Shown here one piece after another: positions 9,707 through 19,970 of a DNA stretch of 61,709 nt. Position numbers and translations under genes: made by a program. Below the pieces are notes generated by a model. The model had not been told where the DNA came from and did no database searches. It saw only the letters and a program-made list of their open reading frames with translations. Position 1 is the stretch's first letter. Every line of letters starts with the position of its first letter. Source of the stretch: Bordetella parapertussis (GTDB lineage: Bacteria; Pseudomonadota; Gammaproteobacteria; Burkholderiales; Burkholderiaceae_C); contig CAMDJS010000001.1 in NCBI GenBank assembly GCA_945900685.1, positions 1 through 61,709 of the forward strand, written 5' to 3'.

Positions 9707-10639
9707 TCAAGTCATGGTCAGCAATGGCAAATCATGCGCGCTGGCCAACGCGTCTATTTGCTTGCGCGTCAAACCCGCAAAAAATTCAGTTAGCTTCAAC
9801 CGGGTAGAGGGCAACACCATCAGGTCTTGTCCCGGTTTGGCGGCTTTGATGCCTGCCACTTCTGCCAATCGCGCCGCGAAGTGCGGCTCTAATGCAGCCA
9901 CGGCCACGCGCCCTTTGATGCACGCATACACCGCATAGCCAGCATGCGCGCCGCCTACGCTGCCGCGCGGCAGCGTCAGTCCCCAGTGACGCGGCAAAGC
10001 CAAATAGGCCGCTGCGTTTTCCAAAGCCACTTCGTGGAACACGCCTTTGCCGTGTGTGCGGCCAGGCCGTGCGTGTTGCCACAGCGCTTTCAACACCGCT
10101 TCCACCGCCAGCGATGAACCCGCCATATCAGCAAACAAAGTGGACGGCAAATCCAAGCCATTGACCAAACCGTTTGCTGCAAGGTAGGTCAAATCGTGAC
10201 CCGGAATTTCAGCGGCAGCGCCTTTGGCACCGACGATGCTAACCATGATCAACGAAGGAAATTTCGCATGCAGCGAAGTCCAATCTGCGCCTAATTTTTT
10301 CAAGGCCGATGGACGAAATGAAGTGATCAATACATCTGATTTAGCCAGCAAGCCATGCAGTTTGGCTTGTCCTTTGTCGGACTTTAAATCGGCTTGCACC
10401 ACTTTCAAGCCTGCGTGCAATTGCGCATATGCATGCGGCGCGTACATGCCCATGGGGTCGCTGCTACTGCCTTTGGGAGAACCGGCGGGCGGCAGCGGTT
10501 CGAGTTTGGTGCATGAGGCGCCCATGTCTGCCAAACGCATGACGGCAGCGGGGCCGGGCAGGTTGAGTGCCACGCTCAAGACGCGAACGCCGCGCAGGCT
10601 TTGGTCGGAAGGTATGAAGCGAGTGGTGTTGCCGGACAT
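9707..10639 (-). CDS. CaiB/BaiF (family III) CoA-transferase or racemase-like protein
   Basis: The family is recognised by GVRVLSVALNLPGPAA, RLADMGASCTKLEP, VVQADLKSDKG and VLITSFRPSALKKLG. GHDLTYLA (His148) followed by FADMAG (Asp171) aligns with the His/Asp pair of alpha-methylacyl-CoA racemase, with a shorter loop between. At 310 residues it is about 100 shorter than typical CoA-transferases of the family. Racemase or transferase activity on an acyl-CoA is therefore inferred, not shown. It is the last gene on this strand after pobA, 65 bp downstream, and is preceded by a conspicuous inverted repeat (10643-10671). It may help process aromatic-acid CoA intermediates, but context alone suggests this. 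Confidence 0.75.
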   Translation of the reverse strand: MSGNTTRFIPSDQSLRGVRVLSVALNLPGPAAVMRLADMGASCTKLEPLPPAGSPKGSSSDPMGMYAPHAYAQLHAGLKVVQADLKSDKGQAKLHGLLAKSDVLITSFRPSALKKLGADWTSLHAKFPSLIMVSIVGAKGAAAEIPGHDLTYLAANGLVNGLDLPSTLFADMAGSSLAVEAVLKALWQHARPGRTHGKGVFHEVALENAAAYLALPRHWGLTLPRGSVGGAHAGYAVYACIKGRVAVAALEPHFAARLAEVAGIKAAKPGQDLMVLPSTRLKLTEFFAGLTRKQIDALASAHDLPLLTMT

Positions 10640-10642
10640 AGT

Positions 10643-10671
10643 GATCTACCTATAGATTGGGTGGGTAGATC
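10643..10671 (-). promoter_or_regulatory. Inverted repeat upstream of the CaiB/BaiF-type gene
   Basis: GATCTACC (10643-10650) and GGTAGATC (10664-10671) are perfect 8-bp inverted arms separated by 13 bp, ending three bases before the ATG of the minus-strand gene. The gene-proximal arm contains the AGGT that would serve as its Shine-Dalgarno. It could be a dimeric repressor operator or an mRNA hairpin that hides the ribosome site. It has no T-run, so it is not a typical terminator for pobA. Confidence 0.5.
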
Positions 10672-10704
10672 TTAGTGCAAGCCTATTGGGCTGACGAGAA
10701 TGAG

Positions 10705-12610
<1,906 letters not shown>

Positions 12611-12614
<4 letters not shown>

Positions 12615-13375
12615 GCGGTTTCCTCACCCAAATACGCCGCTTGCACTTTGGCATCTGCGCGAATTTGCTCCGGTGTGCCGGTGGCGATCACCGTGCCATT
12701 GACCATCACAGTGAGTACATCAGCCAAGGCAAACACCGCGTCCATGTCATGCTCCACCAGCAGCATGGCGTGGTCTTTTTTCAATTGATGCAGCAAGTTG
12801 ACCATGGCTTCAGCCTCGGACGCGCCCATGCCTGCCAGCGGTTCGTCCAGCAGCAATACCTGCGGTTCGGTGGCCAGCACCATGGCGATTTCCAATTGGC
12901 GTTGCACGCCGTGGCTCAAATTGGCCGCGATGATTTGCTGCTCTTGGGCCAATCCGGCGAGTTGCAATGCGCGCTCGGCTCCGTCACGCACGGCCTTGTC
13001 TGCTGAAGCATTGCCAAGCCATGCCAGCGGGTTGTAGGCGACGCGTGCATGGCGGGATTGCGCGGCGAGCATCAGGTTGTCCCACACGCTGAGCGCCAAA
13101 AACACATTGGTCTTTTGGTAACTGCGACCCAATCCGTGGAGAGACAAACGGTGGTGCGGCCAACCACTGACGTTTTGTCCTTTGAGCCAAAGTTCACCGT
13201 GGGTGGCTGGCACGTCCCCACTGAGCAAATGGGTGAGGGTGGTTTTGCCCGCACCGTTCGGACCGATGACCGCATGAATCTGGTCTTTGTAAAGTGACAA
13301 CGAGACGTCGTTCACCGCCAGCAAACCGCCAAAGCGTTTGCTCAAACCTTTGGCTTGCAACAGGGCTTCACTCAT
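12611..13375 (-). CDS. livG: LivG-type ABC transporter ATP-binding protein
   Basis: The second ATPase of the Liv-type importer. It has Walker A GPNGAGKTT (about residues 37-45), signature LSHGVQRQLEIAMVLA, Walker B VLLLDEPLAGM and the H-loop LLVEHDMD. The C-terminal extension with TPEQIRADAKVQAAYLGEE is typical of the branched-chain amino-acid transporter ATPase LivG. It overlaps livM at its start by 8 bp and livF at its stop by 4 bp. It pairs with LivF beneath the LivH/LivM membrane dimer. Confidence 0.93.
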
Positions 13376-14354
13376 GGTTGGCTTTCTTACTGCGCAACAA
13401 ACCCATCAAGCCTTGGGGTGCCACGATGACGACCAACACAATCAAAGAGCCCATCCACAATTGCCAGTGTTTGCCCAAATCAAAGTTGCCCACTTTAGGC
13501 AGGTCTTTGAAGACATCCAAAAAGATTTCAAAACCAAATGCCCCAATCAATGCGCCTGCCACATTGCCCATGCCGCCCAAAATCACCATCATGATGGCGT
13601 GCGCGCTCATGTGAAAACCCATCAACTCAGGATTGACATAACCGGTTTGTGCGGCCCACAAAAAACCCGCCAGTCCTGCCAGTGCACCGGCCAATGTGAA
13701 CGCGGTCAATTTGTAATTGAAACTGGCATAGCCCAACGCACTGGTGCGATGCTCATTCAAGCGAATGCCGTTCAAAGTTCTGCCAAACGGACTCCACAGC
13801 AAGCGACGTAAAAACGCATAGGTCAACACCATGCAAGCCAGCGTGAAGTAGTACAGCACCCATTTGTTTTCCAGGTCAAGGCCAAGACCGCCGGGGCGCA
13901 CATTGATGTAAACACCGTCAGAGCCGCCGAGCACCTTGTTATCGAAAAACAAGTAGTACAGCATTTGTGAAAACGCCATGGTCACCATGATGAAGTAAAT
14001 GCCGTGGGTGCGCACCACAAAAAAACCGATGACCAATGCAGCCAGCGCAGACACCAACATGGCCACGGGCAACACCACCACCCAGTTGGCTGCAGCATCC
14101 GCTGGCGACAAATAGGCCACGACATAACCTGCCAATCCGAAATAGGCAGCATGGCCAAGCGACACCAAACCTGTGATGCCTTGCAGCAAATCCAGGCTCA
14201 TGGCGAAGATGGCCAAAATCATCATGCGTGTCACGGTTTGCGTATAAAAATCTTGTTCTGCAAACGGAAACGCCAGCAGGGCGATCAGACCGACGAACAA
14301 AAACACTTGCACGCTGCGCGGCAGTACTTCCAAATGGGCTTGAGGCGTTTTCAT
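13368..14354 (-). CDS. livM: LivM-type ABC transporter permease
   Basis: This inner-membrane permease of 328 residues has about nine to ten hydrophobic helices. Family hallmarks include DLLQGITGLVSLGHAAYFGLA and the cytoplasmic EAA-like loop NEHRTSALGYASFNYKLTAF. I start at the ATG at 14354 (MKTPQAHLEV), which overlaps the livH stop as ATGA. The open frame continues upstream, but that stretch lies inside livH and has no membrane-protein character. It forms a heterodimeric channel with LivH. Confidence 0.92.
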   Translation of the reverse strand: MKTPQAHLEVLPRSVQVFLFVGLIALLAFPFAEQDFYTQTVTRMMILAIFAMSLDLLQGITGLVSLGHAAYFGLAGYVVAYLSPADAAANWVVVLPVAMLVSALAALVIGFFVVRTHGIYFIMVTMAFSQMLYYLFFDNKVLGGSDGVYINVRPGGLGLDLENKWVLYYFTLACMVLTYAFLRRLLWSPFGRTLNGIRLNEHRTSALGYASFNYKLTAFTLAGALAGLAGFLWAAQTGYVNPELMGFHMSAHAIMMVILGGMGNVAGALIGAFGFEIFLDVFKDLPKVGNFDLGKHWQLWMGSLIVLVVIVAPQGLMGLLRSKKANHE

Positions 14355-15214
14355 TGTTTGAACAATCCTTCGGGCTTGTACAACAACACCAAAGCCATTA
14401 ACACATAAACCAGCATGCCGGAGAATTGCGGCAACAGTACTTTGCCGAAAATATCCACCAAGCCGACCAGCAAGGCTGCGGTCAGGGCGCCGCGCACAGA
14501 ACCGATGCCACCGATCACCACCACCACAAAACACATGATCAGCACTTGCGAGCCCATGTTTGGGTAGATGCTAGAGAGGGGCGCAATCAACATACCCGCG
14601 AGAGACGCCAACGCCACGCCAAGTGCAAACACCATCGCGTGTAAGCGCACGATGTTCACACCAAGTGCCTGCGCCATGTCGCTGTTGAACGCACCGGCGC
14701 GGATTTTCATGCCGATTTTGGTGCGACTGATCAGCAGCCACAAACCCAGCGCCAGCAACAAACACACCGCGAGCAAAAACAAGCGGTAAGCCGGGTAAGA
14801 CAAGTTCTCGGTCAGTTTGATGGACCAATCAAGGGATGCGGGAATCGCCACATTGTGAACATCGTCACCCCACAGCATGGAGCGCAGTTCTTCAAAGATG
14901 TAGATCAAGCCAAAGGTCAGCAACACCTGATCCAGATGGTCGCGGTGGTAAAAATGTTTGAACAGGATTTTTTCCAGTAACCAGCCAATCGCCAGACTGA
15001 GGACCGCGCCAACCGCTACTGCCACAAACAAATTGCCGATGCTGCCGGTCAAGGCATAGGCCAAATAAGCACCGAGCATGTAAAAACTGCCGTGCGCCAA
15101 ATTGACCACGCCCATGATGCCGAAGATCAAGGTCAGTCCGGCTGCCAGCAAAAACAACAGCAGGCCGTATTGAACGCTGTTGAGCAGTTGGATTAAGAAA
15201 TTAGCGAGATCCAT
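14351..15214 (-). CDS. livH: LivH-type ABC transporter permease
   Basis: This inner-membrane permease of 287 residues belongs to the branched-chain amino-acid (HAAT) class. It shows the N-terminal motif GLTLIFGIMGVVNLAHGSFYMLGAY and the C-terminal GGIGSVRGA block. The ATG at 15214 overlaps the stop of the binding-protein gene as TGATG; a start five codons upstream is possible but lies inside that gene. It is the partner of LivM. The chain of overlaps argues for fixed stoichiometric expression of the transporter. Confidence 0.92.
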   Translation of the reverse strand: MDLANFLIQLLNSVQYGLLLFLLAAGLTLIFGIMGVVNLAHGSFYMLGAYLAYALTGSIGNLFVAVAVGAVLSLAIGWLLEKILFKHFYHRDHLDQVLLTFGLIYIFEELRSMLWGDDVHNVAIPASLDWSIKLTENLSYPAYRLFLLAVCLLLALGLWLLISRTKIGMKIRAGAFNSDMAQALGVNIVRLHAMVFALGVALASLAGMLIAPLSSIYPNMGSQVLIMCFVVVVIGGIGSVRGALTAALLVGLVDIFGKVLLPQFSGMLVYVLMALVLLYKPEGLFKQ

Positions 15215-16398
15215 CAACCCAGCTTGCAACCAGCGCCTGAATCAGCCAGGGCCTTGGCGGCGATGCCTTGCACCACGTTTTCTTTGCCCTTGACCACGCG
15301 CAGGTAAATATCTTGCACAGGATTGTGCGATTTGCTCATGGTCCATTTGCCGCGCGGGCTATCGATGACAGCGTTTTCCATCGCGGCGTACAAAGCTTTC
15401 TTGTTGGATAAATCACCGTTGACTGCTGCTGCACCTTGAATCAGCAATTGCCCGGCGTCATAGCCTTGCACCGCATACACATCGGGCTGCATTTTGAACA
15501 TCTTGGCGTAGGCCAAGCGAAAAGCGTCGTTACGCTTGCTTGCCAATGAAGCGCTGTAGTGCAGCGTAGTGACAATACCTTGGGCGGAGGGCGCGAGTTC
15601 ATCGTCCAGCAAACCTTCAGTCAAAAAGCCCGAACCATACAAAGGAATTTTGTTGGCCAGTCCTGCGGCAGCGTAATCGCGGATGAATTTGGAAGCGCCG
15701 CCGCCGGAGAAGAAACAAGCCACAGCATCCGGTTTGATGGACGCGATTTCTGTCAGCAAAGCTTGAAACTCTACATTGGGAAACGGCAAACCCAGTTCTT
15801 TGACGATGGTGCCACCAGCGGCCAAGTAGCCTTCTTTGAACCCTTCACCTGCTTCGTCGCCTGCTGCATATTTCCAAGTGATCCACACGGCTTTTTTGTG
15901 GCCTTTGTCCACCATGACTTTGCCTAAAGCGCGGGTCGGCTGGCTGTTGCTGAACGAGGTGCGAAACACATTGGGGGCGCACAGGGCACGGGTGGCGGCG
16001 TGCATGCCTGCGTTTGGAATGATGGATAACACGCCGGTTTCACGCGCGACTTTGTGTATGCCCATTTGCACGCCGGAGTGAACCGTGCCGATGATCACGT
16101 CAACCTTGTCGCGTTGCACCAGTTTGTTGGCGTTCTCAACGCCTTTAGCGGGTTCGGACTCGTCATCCACTTTGAAATACTCGATCTCACGTCCGCCGAG
16201 TTTGTTGCCTTTTTCTTCCAAGGCCATGCGAAAACCGTTGTCGCAAGCCAGCCCCAGTTGGGTGAAGGTGCCGGTGTAGGGCAGCATCAGACCAACACGG
16301 ATTTTGGCATTTTGGGCGCGTGCTGGCAGGATCAGTCCGGTAGTGGCAGCACCCCATAAAGCTGCGGATTGGGTCAGTACTTGTCTTCTAGAGGTCAT
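15214..16398 (-). CDS. Periplasmic substrate-binding protein of the Liv-type importer
   Basis: This type I periplasmic binding protein (394 residues, Peripla_BP_6/LivK class) captures the ligand for the LivHMGF importer. The N terminus TSRRQVLTQSAALWGAATTG is a twin-arginine-like export signal ending near PARAQ. The mature part begins with IRVGLMLPYTGTFTQLG, as in LivK-like receptors. The start at 16398 is supported by a GGAG 7 bp upstream; a start seven codons earlier is not. Operon position between a benzoate-CoA-ligase-like gene and pobA suggests that benzoate-type acids are the ligand. Binding-site residues cannot be assigned by eye. Confidence 0.88.
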   Translation of the reverse strand: MTSRRQVLTQSAALWGAATTGLILPARAQNAKIRVGLMLPYTGTFTQLGLACDNGFRMALEEKGNKLGGREIEYFKVDDESEPAKGVENANKLVQRDKVDVIIGTVHSGVQMGIHKVARETGVLSIIPNAGMHAATRALCAPNVFRTSFSNSQPTRALGKVMVDKGHKKAVWITWKYAAGDEAGEGFKEGYLAAGGTIVKELGLPFPNVEFQALLTEIASIKPDAVACFFSGGGASKFIRDYAAAGLANKIPLYGSGFLTEGLLDDELAPSAQGIVTTLHYSASLASKRNDAFRLAYAKMFKMQPDVYAVQGYDAGQLLIQGAAAVNGDLSNKKALYAAMENAVIDSPRGKWTMSKSHNPVQDIYLRVVKGKENVVQGIAAKALADSGAGCKLG

Positions 16399-16435
16399 GA
16401 AAATCTCCGGGGAAATCAATCGGTAAGGCTTTAAG

Positions 16436-18052
16436 TCAAGCTCGCAGTTTAAACCGCTGGATCTTGCCAGTCGCAGTTTTCGGCAATTCAGTCAAAAACT
16501 CGATCCAGCGCGGGTATTTATAGGGCGCCAATTGGCTTTTCACGTGCGCTTTGAGCTCTGATTCCGCCACTTGTTGCCCGGGTTTGAGCACCACATAGGC
16601 TTTGGGTTTGACCAAACCTTCTTCGTCCGGCTGACCGACCACAGCAGCTTCTAAAACCGCAGGGTGCGTCATGAGGGAAGCTTCCACTTCAAACGGTGAC
16701 ACGTAAATGCCGCCCACTTTGAGCATGTCGTCAGAACGTCCGCCATAGGTGTAATAGCCGAGGGCATCCCGGCTGTATTTGTCGCCGCTGCGGGTCCATT
16801 CACCAGCAAAAGTGTGCTTGGTTTTTTCGCGGTTATTCCAGTACATGATGGCAGCGCTGGGCCCGTTGATTTGCAACTCGCCGAGCTCACCATCAGCGCA
16901 TTCATGGCCGTCGTCGTTGATCAAACGCAGCCGATAACCGGGTACGGCTTCGCCGGTGGTGCCATAACGCACTCGCCCGGGTTTATTGGACAAAAAGATG
17001 TGCAGCATTTCGGTGGAGCCAATGCCATCTAAAATTTCAACACCATATTCGCTTTGCCACTTGTGGCCGATCTCGGCCGGCAAGGCCTCACCTGCACTGG
17101 TGCATACACGCAGGTTCAATTGATCTGATGTCGGACGCGATTCATGCGCCAGCAAACCTGCAAACAAAGTAGGCACGCCATAAAACACTGTCGGCTGATG
17201 GGTTTGCAAGACACTGAAAACATCCGCAGGCGTCGGTCTTGTTCCCAATAAAACAGTGGTTGCCCCGACCGCCAAAGGAAAACTCAGCGCATTGCCCAAA
17301 CCGTAGGCGAAAAACAATTTAGCAGCAGAAAACACCACGTCATCTTCTTGCAATCCCAAGACCGCACGGCCATACAACTCTGCCGTTTGAATCACATGGC
17401 TGTGCAAATGCACCGTACCTTTGGGCGAACCGGTGGAGCCGCTCGAGTACAACCAGAAACACACATCGTCTGACAGCGTATGTGCAGCTTGTGTCAAAGG
17501 CGTGTGTGCTTTGACCATCTCGTCCATCGCGACACAACCGGGGGTGGTGTCAGCCGCATCCGCAATGGTGAACATCAAATGTGGACATTGCTCAACCACA
17601 GGCGCGAACACCGGCCATAAGGCCTTGGAAACCAAGAGGGCGCGCGCGCGTGAGTCCTGCAACATGAATGCATAGTCTTGCGAGGTGAGCAAGGTGTTGA
17701 CGGCCACAGGCACGACACCTGCCAATATGCAACCCAAGAAAGCCACTGGCCAGTGCAAACCGTCATGCATGCAAAGCAATACACGGTCTTCCTGCTTCAA
17801 GCCAAGTTGGACTAAGCCCTGGGCAAAACAATGCGCTTGTTGATTGAGTTGTGCATAGTTCAATCGGGTCTGAGTGTGCGCATCTATGTAAGCAGCCTTA
17901 TCGGCACGTGCGCCATGACGCAGCAACAAATCGGCCGCCGCGTTGTACACCTTAGGAATGTTTACCTCAGGCGGTGAGACACCATGGTGAGCTTGACTTA
18001 GTGGCATTGAAGCGAGTGAATGGAGCAATGGAATCGGTTCATTATTGCCCAT
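16436..18052 (-). CDS. Benzoate-CoA ligase family protein
   Basis: This AMP-forming acyl-CoA synthetase (538 residues) resembles benzoate- and 4-hydroxybenzoate-CoA ligases. It would use ATP and CoA to activate an aromatic acid. The P-loop YSSGSTGSPKGTVHLH lies at about 202-217, the A5-type motif DGIGSTEMLHIFLSN follows, and the C-terminal catalytic lysine lies in TATGKIQRFK (Lys530). The benzoate-ligase N-terminal style (NIPKVYNAAADLLL) supports the subfamily. Neither of the two possible starts (18052 and 18007) has a clear Shine-Dalgarno. It is first in the operon, 37 bp before the binding-protein gene. Substrate preference among benzoate, 4-hydroxybenzoate and 2-aminobenzoate is not readable. 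Confidence 0.87.
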   Translation of the reverse strand: MGNNEPIPLLHSLASMPLSQAHHGVSPPEVNIPKVYNAAADLLLRHGARADKAAYIDAHTQTRLNYAQLNQQAHCFAQGLVQLGLKQEDRVLLCMHDGLHWPVAFLGCILAGVVPVAVNTLLTSQDYAFMLQDSRARALLVSKALWPVFAPVVEQCPHLMFTIADAADTTPGCVAMDEMVKAHTPLTQAAHTLSDDVCFWLYSSGSTGSPKGTVHLHSHVIQTAELYGRAVLGLQEDDVVFSAAKLFFAYGLGNALSFPLAVGATTVLLGTRPTPADVFSVLQTHQPTVFYGVPTLFAGLLAHESRPTSDQLNLRVCTSAGEALPAEIGHKWQSEYGVEILDGIGSTEMLHIFLSNKPGRVRYGTTGEAVPGYRLRLINDDGHECADGELGELQINGPSAAIMYWNNREKTKHTFAGEWTRSGDKYSRDALGYYTYGGRSDDMLKVGGIYVSPFEVEASLMTHPAVLEAAVVGQPDEEGLVKPKAYVVLKPGQQVAESELKAHVKSQLAPYKYPRWIEFLTELPKTATGKIQRFKLRA

Positions 18053-18114
18053 GAGTCATGCAAGAAAATGCATCTGAGAGGATGCCTTCGATTGTGCGGG
18101 TAGAATCTCGCCAT

Positions 18115-18191
<77 letters not shown>

Positions 18192-18200
18192 TCTAAAAAG

Positions 18201-18223
18201 AAAAGGCCGTCAAGGCCTTTTTT
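18201..18223. terminator. Terminator between tRNA-Pro and tRNA-Arg
   Basis: AAAAGGCC (18201-18208) pairs with GGCCTTTT (18214-18221) around loop GTCAA and is followed by more Ts. It sits between the two tRNA genes and is symmetric enough to act in both directions. tRNA-Arg probably needs its own promoter or read-through. Confidence 0.75.
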
Positions 18224-18231
18224 CATGAATT

Positions 18232-18308
18232 CTGCCCGTAGCTCAGTTGGATAGAGCAACAGCCTTCTAAGCTGTGGGTCGGGGGTTCGATCCCCTCCGG
18301 GCAGGCCA
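18232..18308 (+). tRNA. tRNA-Arg (anticodon TCT)
   Basis: The acceptor CTGCCCG (18232-18238) pairs perfectly with CGGGCAG (18298-18304). The D arm is GCTC/GAGC, the anticodon stem ACAGC/GCTGT with loop CTTCTAA, and the T arm has GTTCGATCC. The anticodon TCT lies at 18266-18268. Discriminator G and CCA are encoded at 18305-18308. Only three bases separate its end from the stop of the convergent cysteine-motif gene. Confidence 0.97.
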
Positions 18309-18311
18309 ACA

Positions 18312-19040
18312 TCAATGTCCGCCGCCTTGAGCCGAGGGTTTTTCTTTGGCTGCTTTGTCAAAGAAGTGGTACCAACATTCTTCTTTGGCCAATATGTTGC
18401 TCTTGTTGTCCAAGCAGTAATAACGCCTGATTTTCTTTTCGCGGTCGGTGATGAAATAGCTGCGGTAAAGCGTTTTGTTCAACACATACATGATGGCTGT
18501 GCGTGACTGAGGGCAGCTGTCGCCCAATATGCAAGAGCGCATGACATTCGAGTTGACATACAACTCGACGGAAATGATGGGCAGTTTTTTGCCTTGGTGC
18601 GTAGTTACCAGACGCACCGCGCAGGTGGAACCAGTCACCTTGTCCAAGCCGTCTTTCTCGGCCAGCATATTGGCTTCCTGTGCCAGCAGTTCACGGTACC
18701 ACTCACCGATCACGCCTCGGCAGATGAAAAATTCTTCTTCATCTGTTTTGTGAAACGGCTCGATATAGGGCCTGCGCTTGGAGTCAAAGTAAAACAAGGG
18801 CTCTTGGCCTTCGAAGGTGCGTTTAGGCCGATCCGCCTTGGCCGCTCCACCTTGCTCGTCCTTTTTCTCCTCCTTTTTAGGGGCGCTGTGGTCATCTTTT
18901 TTCTCTTCTTTTTTCGGTGGCGAACCTTGTGCATCAGCCGCTGGTTTGGCAGGTGCTGGGTCGTTGGCCAAAGCCACACCGACTGTGGCTACAAATAGCA
19001 GCACAAGCAATGGTTTGAAAACAAGAAAAAGATTTTTCAT
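18312..19040 (-). CDS. Exported six-cysteine protein, paralogue A (unknown function)
   Basis: No named family is recognised. The protein (242 residues) has an N-terminal signal peptide (cleavage probably near ALA-ND, residue 25). A charged low-complexity linker follows, in which PKKEEKKD is repeated at about 42-61. The conserved domain runs from about 82 to 225, with cysteines 107, 140, 170, 176, 209 and 222. The next gene on the same strand encodes a lipoprotein with the same six-cysteine spacing and shared blocks (YRSYF...D, ELL..E.N). The even number and spacing suggest disulfides in the periplasm. The start has no Shine-Dalgarno. The gene converges on tRNA-Arg. Confidence 0.75.
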   Translation of the reverse strand: MKNLFLVFKPLLVLLFVATVGVALANDPAPAKPAADAQGSPPKKEEKKDDHSAPKKEEKKDEQGGAAKADRPKRTFEGQEPLFYFDSKRRPYIEPFHKTDEEEFFICRGVIGEWYRELLAQEANMLAEKDGLDKVTGSTCAVRLVTTHQGKKLPIISVELYVNSNVMRSCILGDSCPQSRTAIMYVLNKTLYRSYFITDREKKIRRYYCLDNKSNILAKEECWYHFFDKAAKEKPSAQGGGH

Positions 19041-19117
19041 GGAGGTCAGTTGAGAACGTGTTGGGTAATCGGCATCAACCCGCCGGTCTTGAGCAGCCTC
19101 TGGGGCTTTAAACTGGG

Positions 19118-19831
19118 TCAGTCAACGGTGTAACAGGTCTCATCCCGGTGCCATTTCCCTGTGTCTGTGACGCACTGGTGCTGAATCAGCTTACGGTTGT
19201 TGTCAGAGAGAAAGTAAGAGCGGAACAAGGCATTTCTGTTGGGTACCAAATTCAGGGTGCGAAATATGGGGCATTCTTCGCTGCGAATACACCGGTCAAA
19301 TTGCTTGCTGGTCTCAAACAACTGAATGCTGATTCGACCGGGCGTCAAACTTTTGTCAGTGCCGTAGGTGACTATGCAGGTTTTGGGATCCACAAATTGG
19401 AGTTCGGCGAGTTCATTGAAATAGTTCATCTCAGCCACCACCAGCTCCAAAAACCAGGGTGCCACAATGCCTTTGCACTCGTAGTAATCCAATTTATCTG
19501 AGTGGTAAACAATTTCACCTAGCGGTTTTTTATTTTTATCCAGCATCATCATGGGTTCTTTGCCGGAGTTGGGCGGACGCGCTTTAGATGCGCGCGGCGC
19601 CTCTGCAATGCCTTCTTTGCTTTCCAAGCCTTCATTCAATACCGACTCGACACGGCGGTTCAATAGGTCTTCTTCCTGCGTTGTCTCAGCTTGTTTTTTA
19701 TCCGGTATGGGAATGAATTTACTGGTGGGTTTGTCGTCACTGCAAGCTGAGATCAGAAAAGCACTGAGCAACACAATGCCCACAGCCCGAAGGCGAGAAA
19801 GTGCTGATTGACGGACGATGATGGAGGCCAT
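19118..19831 (-). CDS. Six-cysteine lipoprotein, paralogue B (unknown function)
   Basis: Starting at the ATG at 19831, the 237-residue product has a lipoprotein signal with lipobox ISAC (Cys30), a linker rich in charged residues and Pro, and a domain homologous to paralogue A. Its cysteines 119, 152, 181, 187, 220 and 233 reproduce the spacing of A exactly except for one residue. Shared blocks are ECKG/ICRG, W..EL, ISIQLF/ISVELY, FRSYFLSD/YRSYFITD and ETCY/EECW. It lies 77 bp upstream of gene A on the same strand, so the pair probably arose by tandem duplication and may be cotranscribed. An upstream start at 19873 would place 14 extra residues before the signal and is unlikely. Confidence 0.75.
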   Translation of the reverse strand: MASIIVRQSALSRLRAVGIVLLSAFLISACSDDKPTSKFIPIPDKKQAETTQEEDLLNRRVESVLNEGLESKEGIAEAPRASKARPPNSGKEPMMMLDKNKKPLGEIVYHSDKLDYYECKGIVAPWFLELVVAEMNYFNELAELQFVDPKTCIVTYGTDKSLTPGRISIQLFETSKQFDRCIRSEECPIFRTLNLVPNRNALFRSYFLSDNNRKLIQHQCVTDTGKWHRDETCYTVD

Positions 19832-19970
19832 GGTGCTAATTATCAACTCAAGGTTTGCACAGGGAAAAGTCATTCAAGAGTGGCATTGGATTTTTATTCA
19901 AAGATCGATTTTATTTTTTGGGGTTTATGAATCAATAAATACTCATTTAACAAGTGGTGTGGATAGTTAT

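Noticed and set aside
14355..14534. 60-codon N-terminal extension of livM
   Set aside because: It lies inside livH, has no membrane-protein character, and the ATG at 14354 overlaps livH as ATGA with a normal LivM N terminus.
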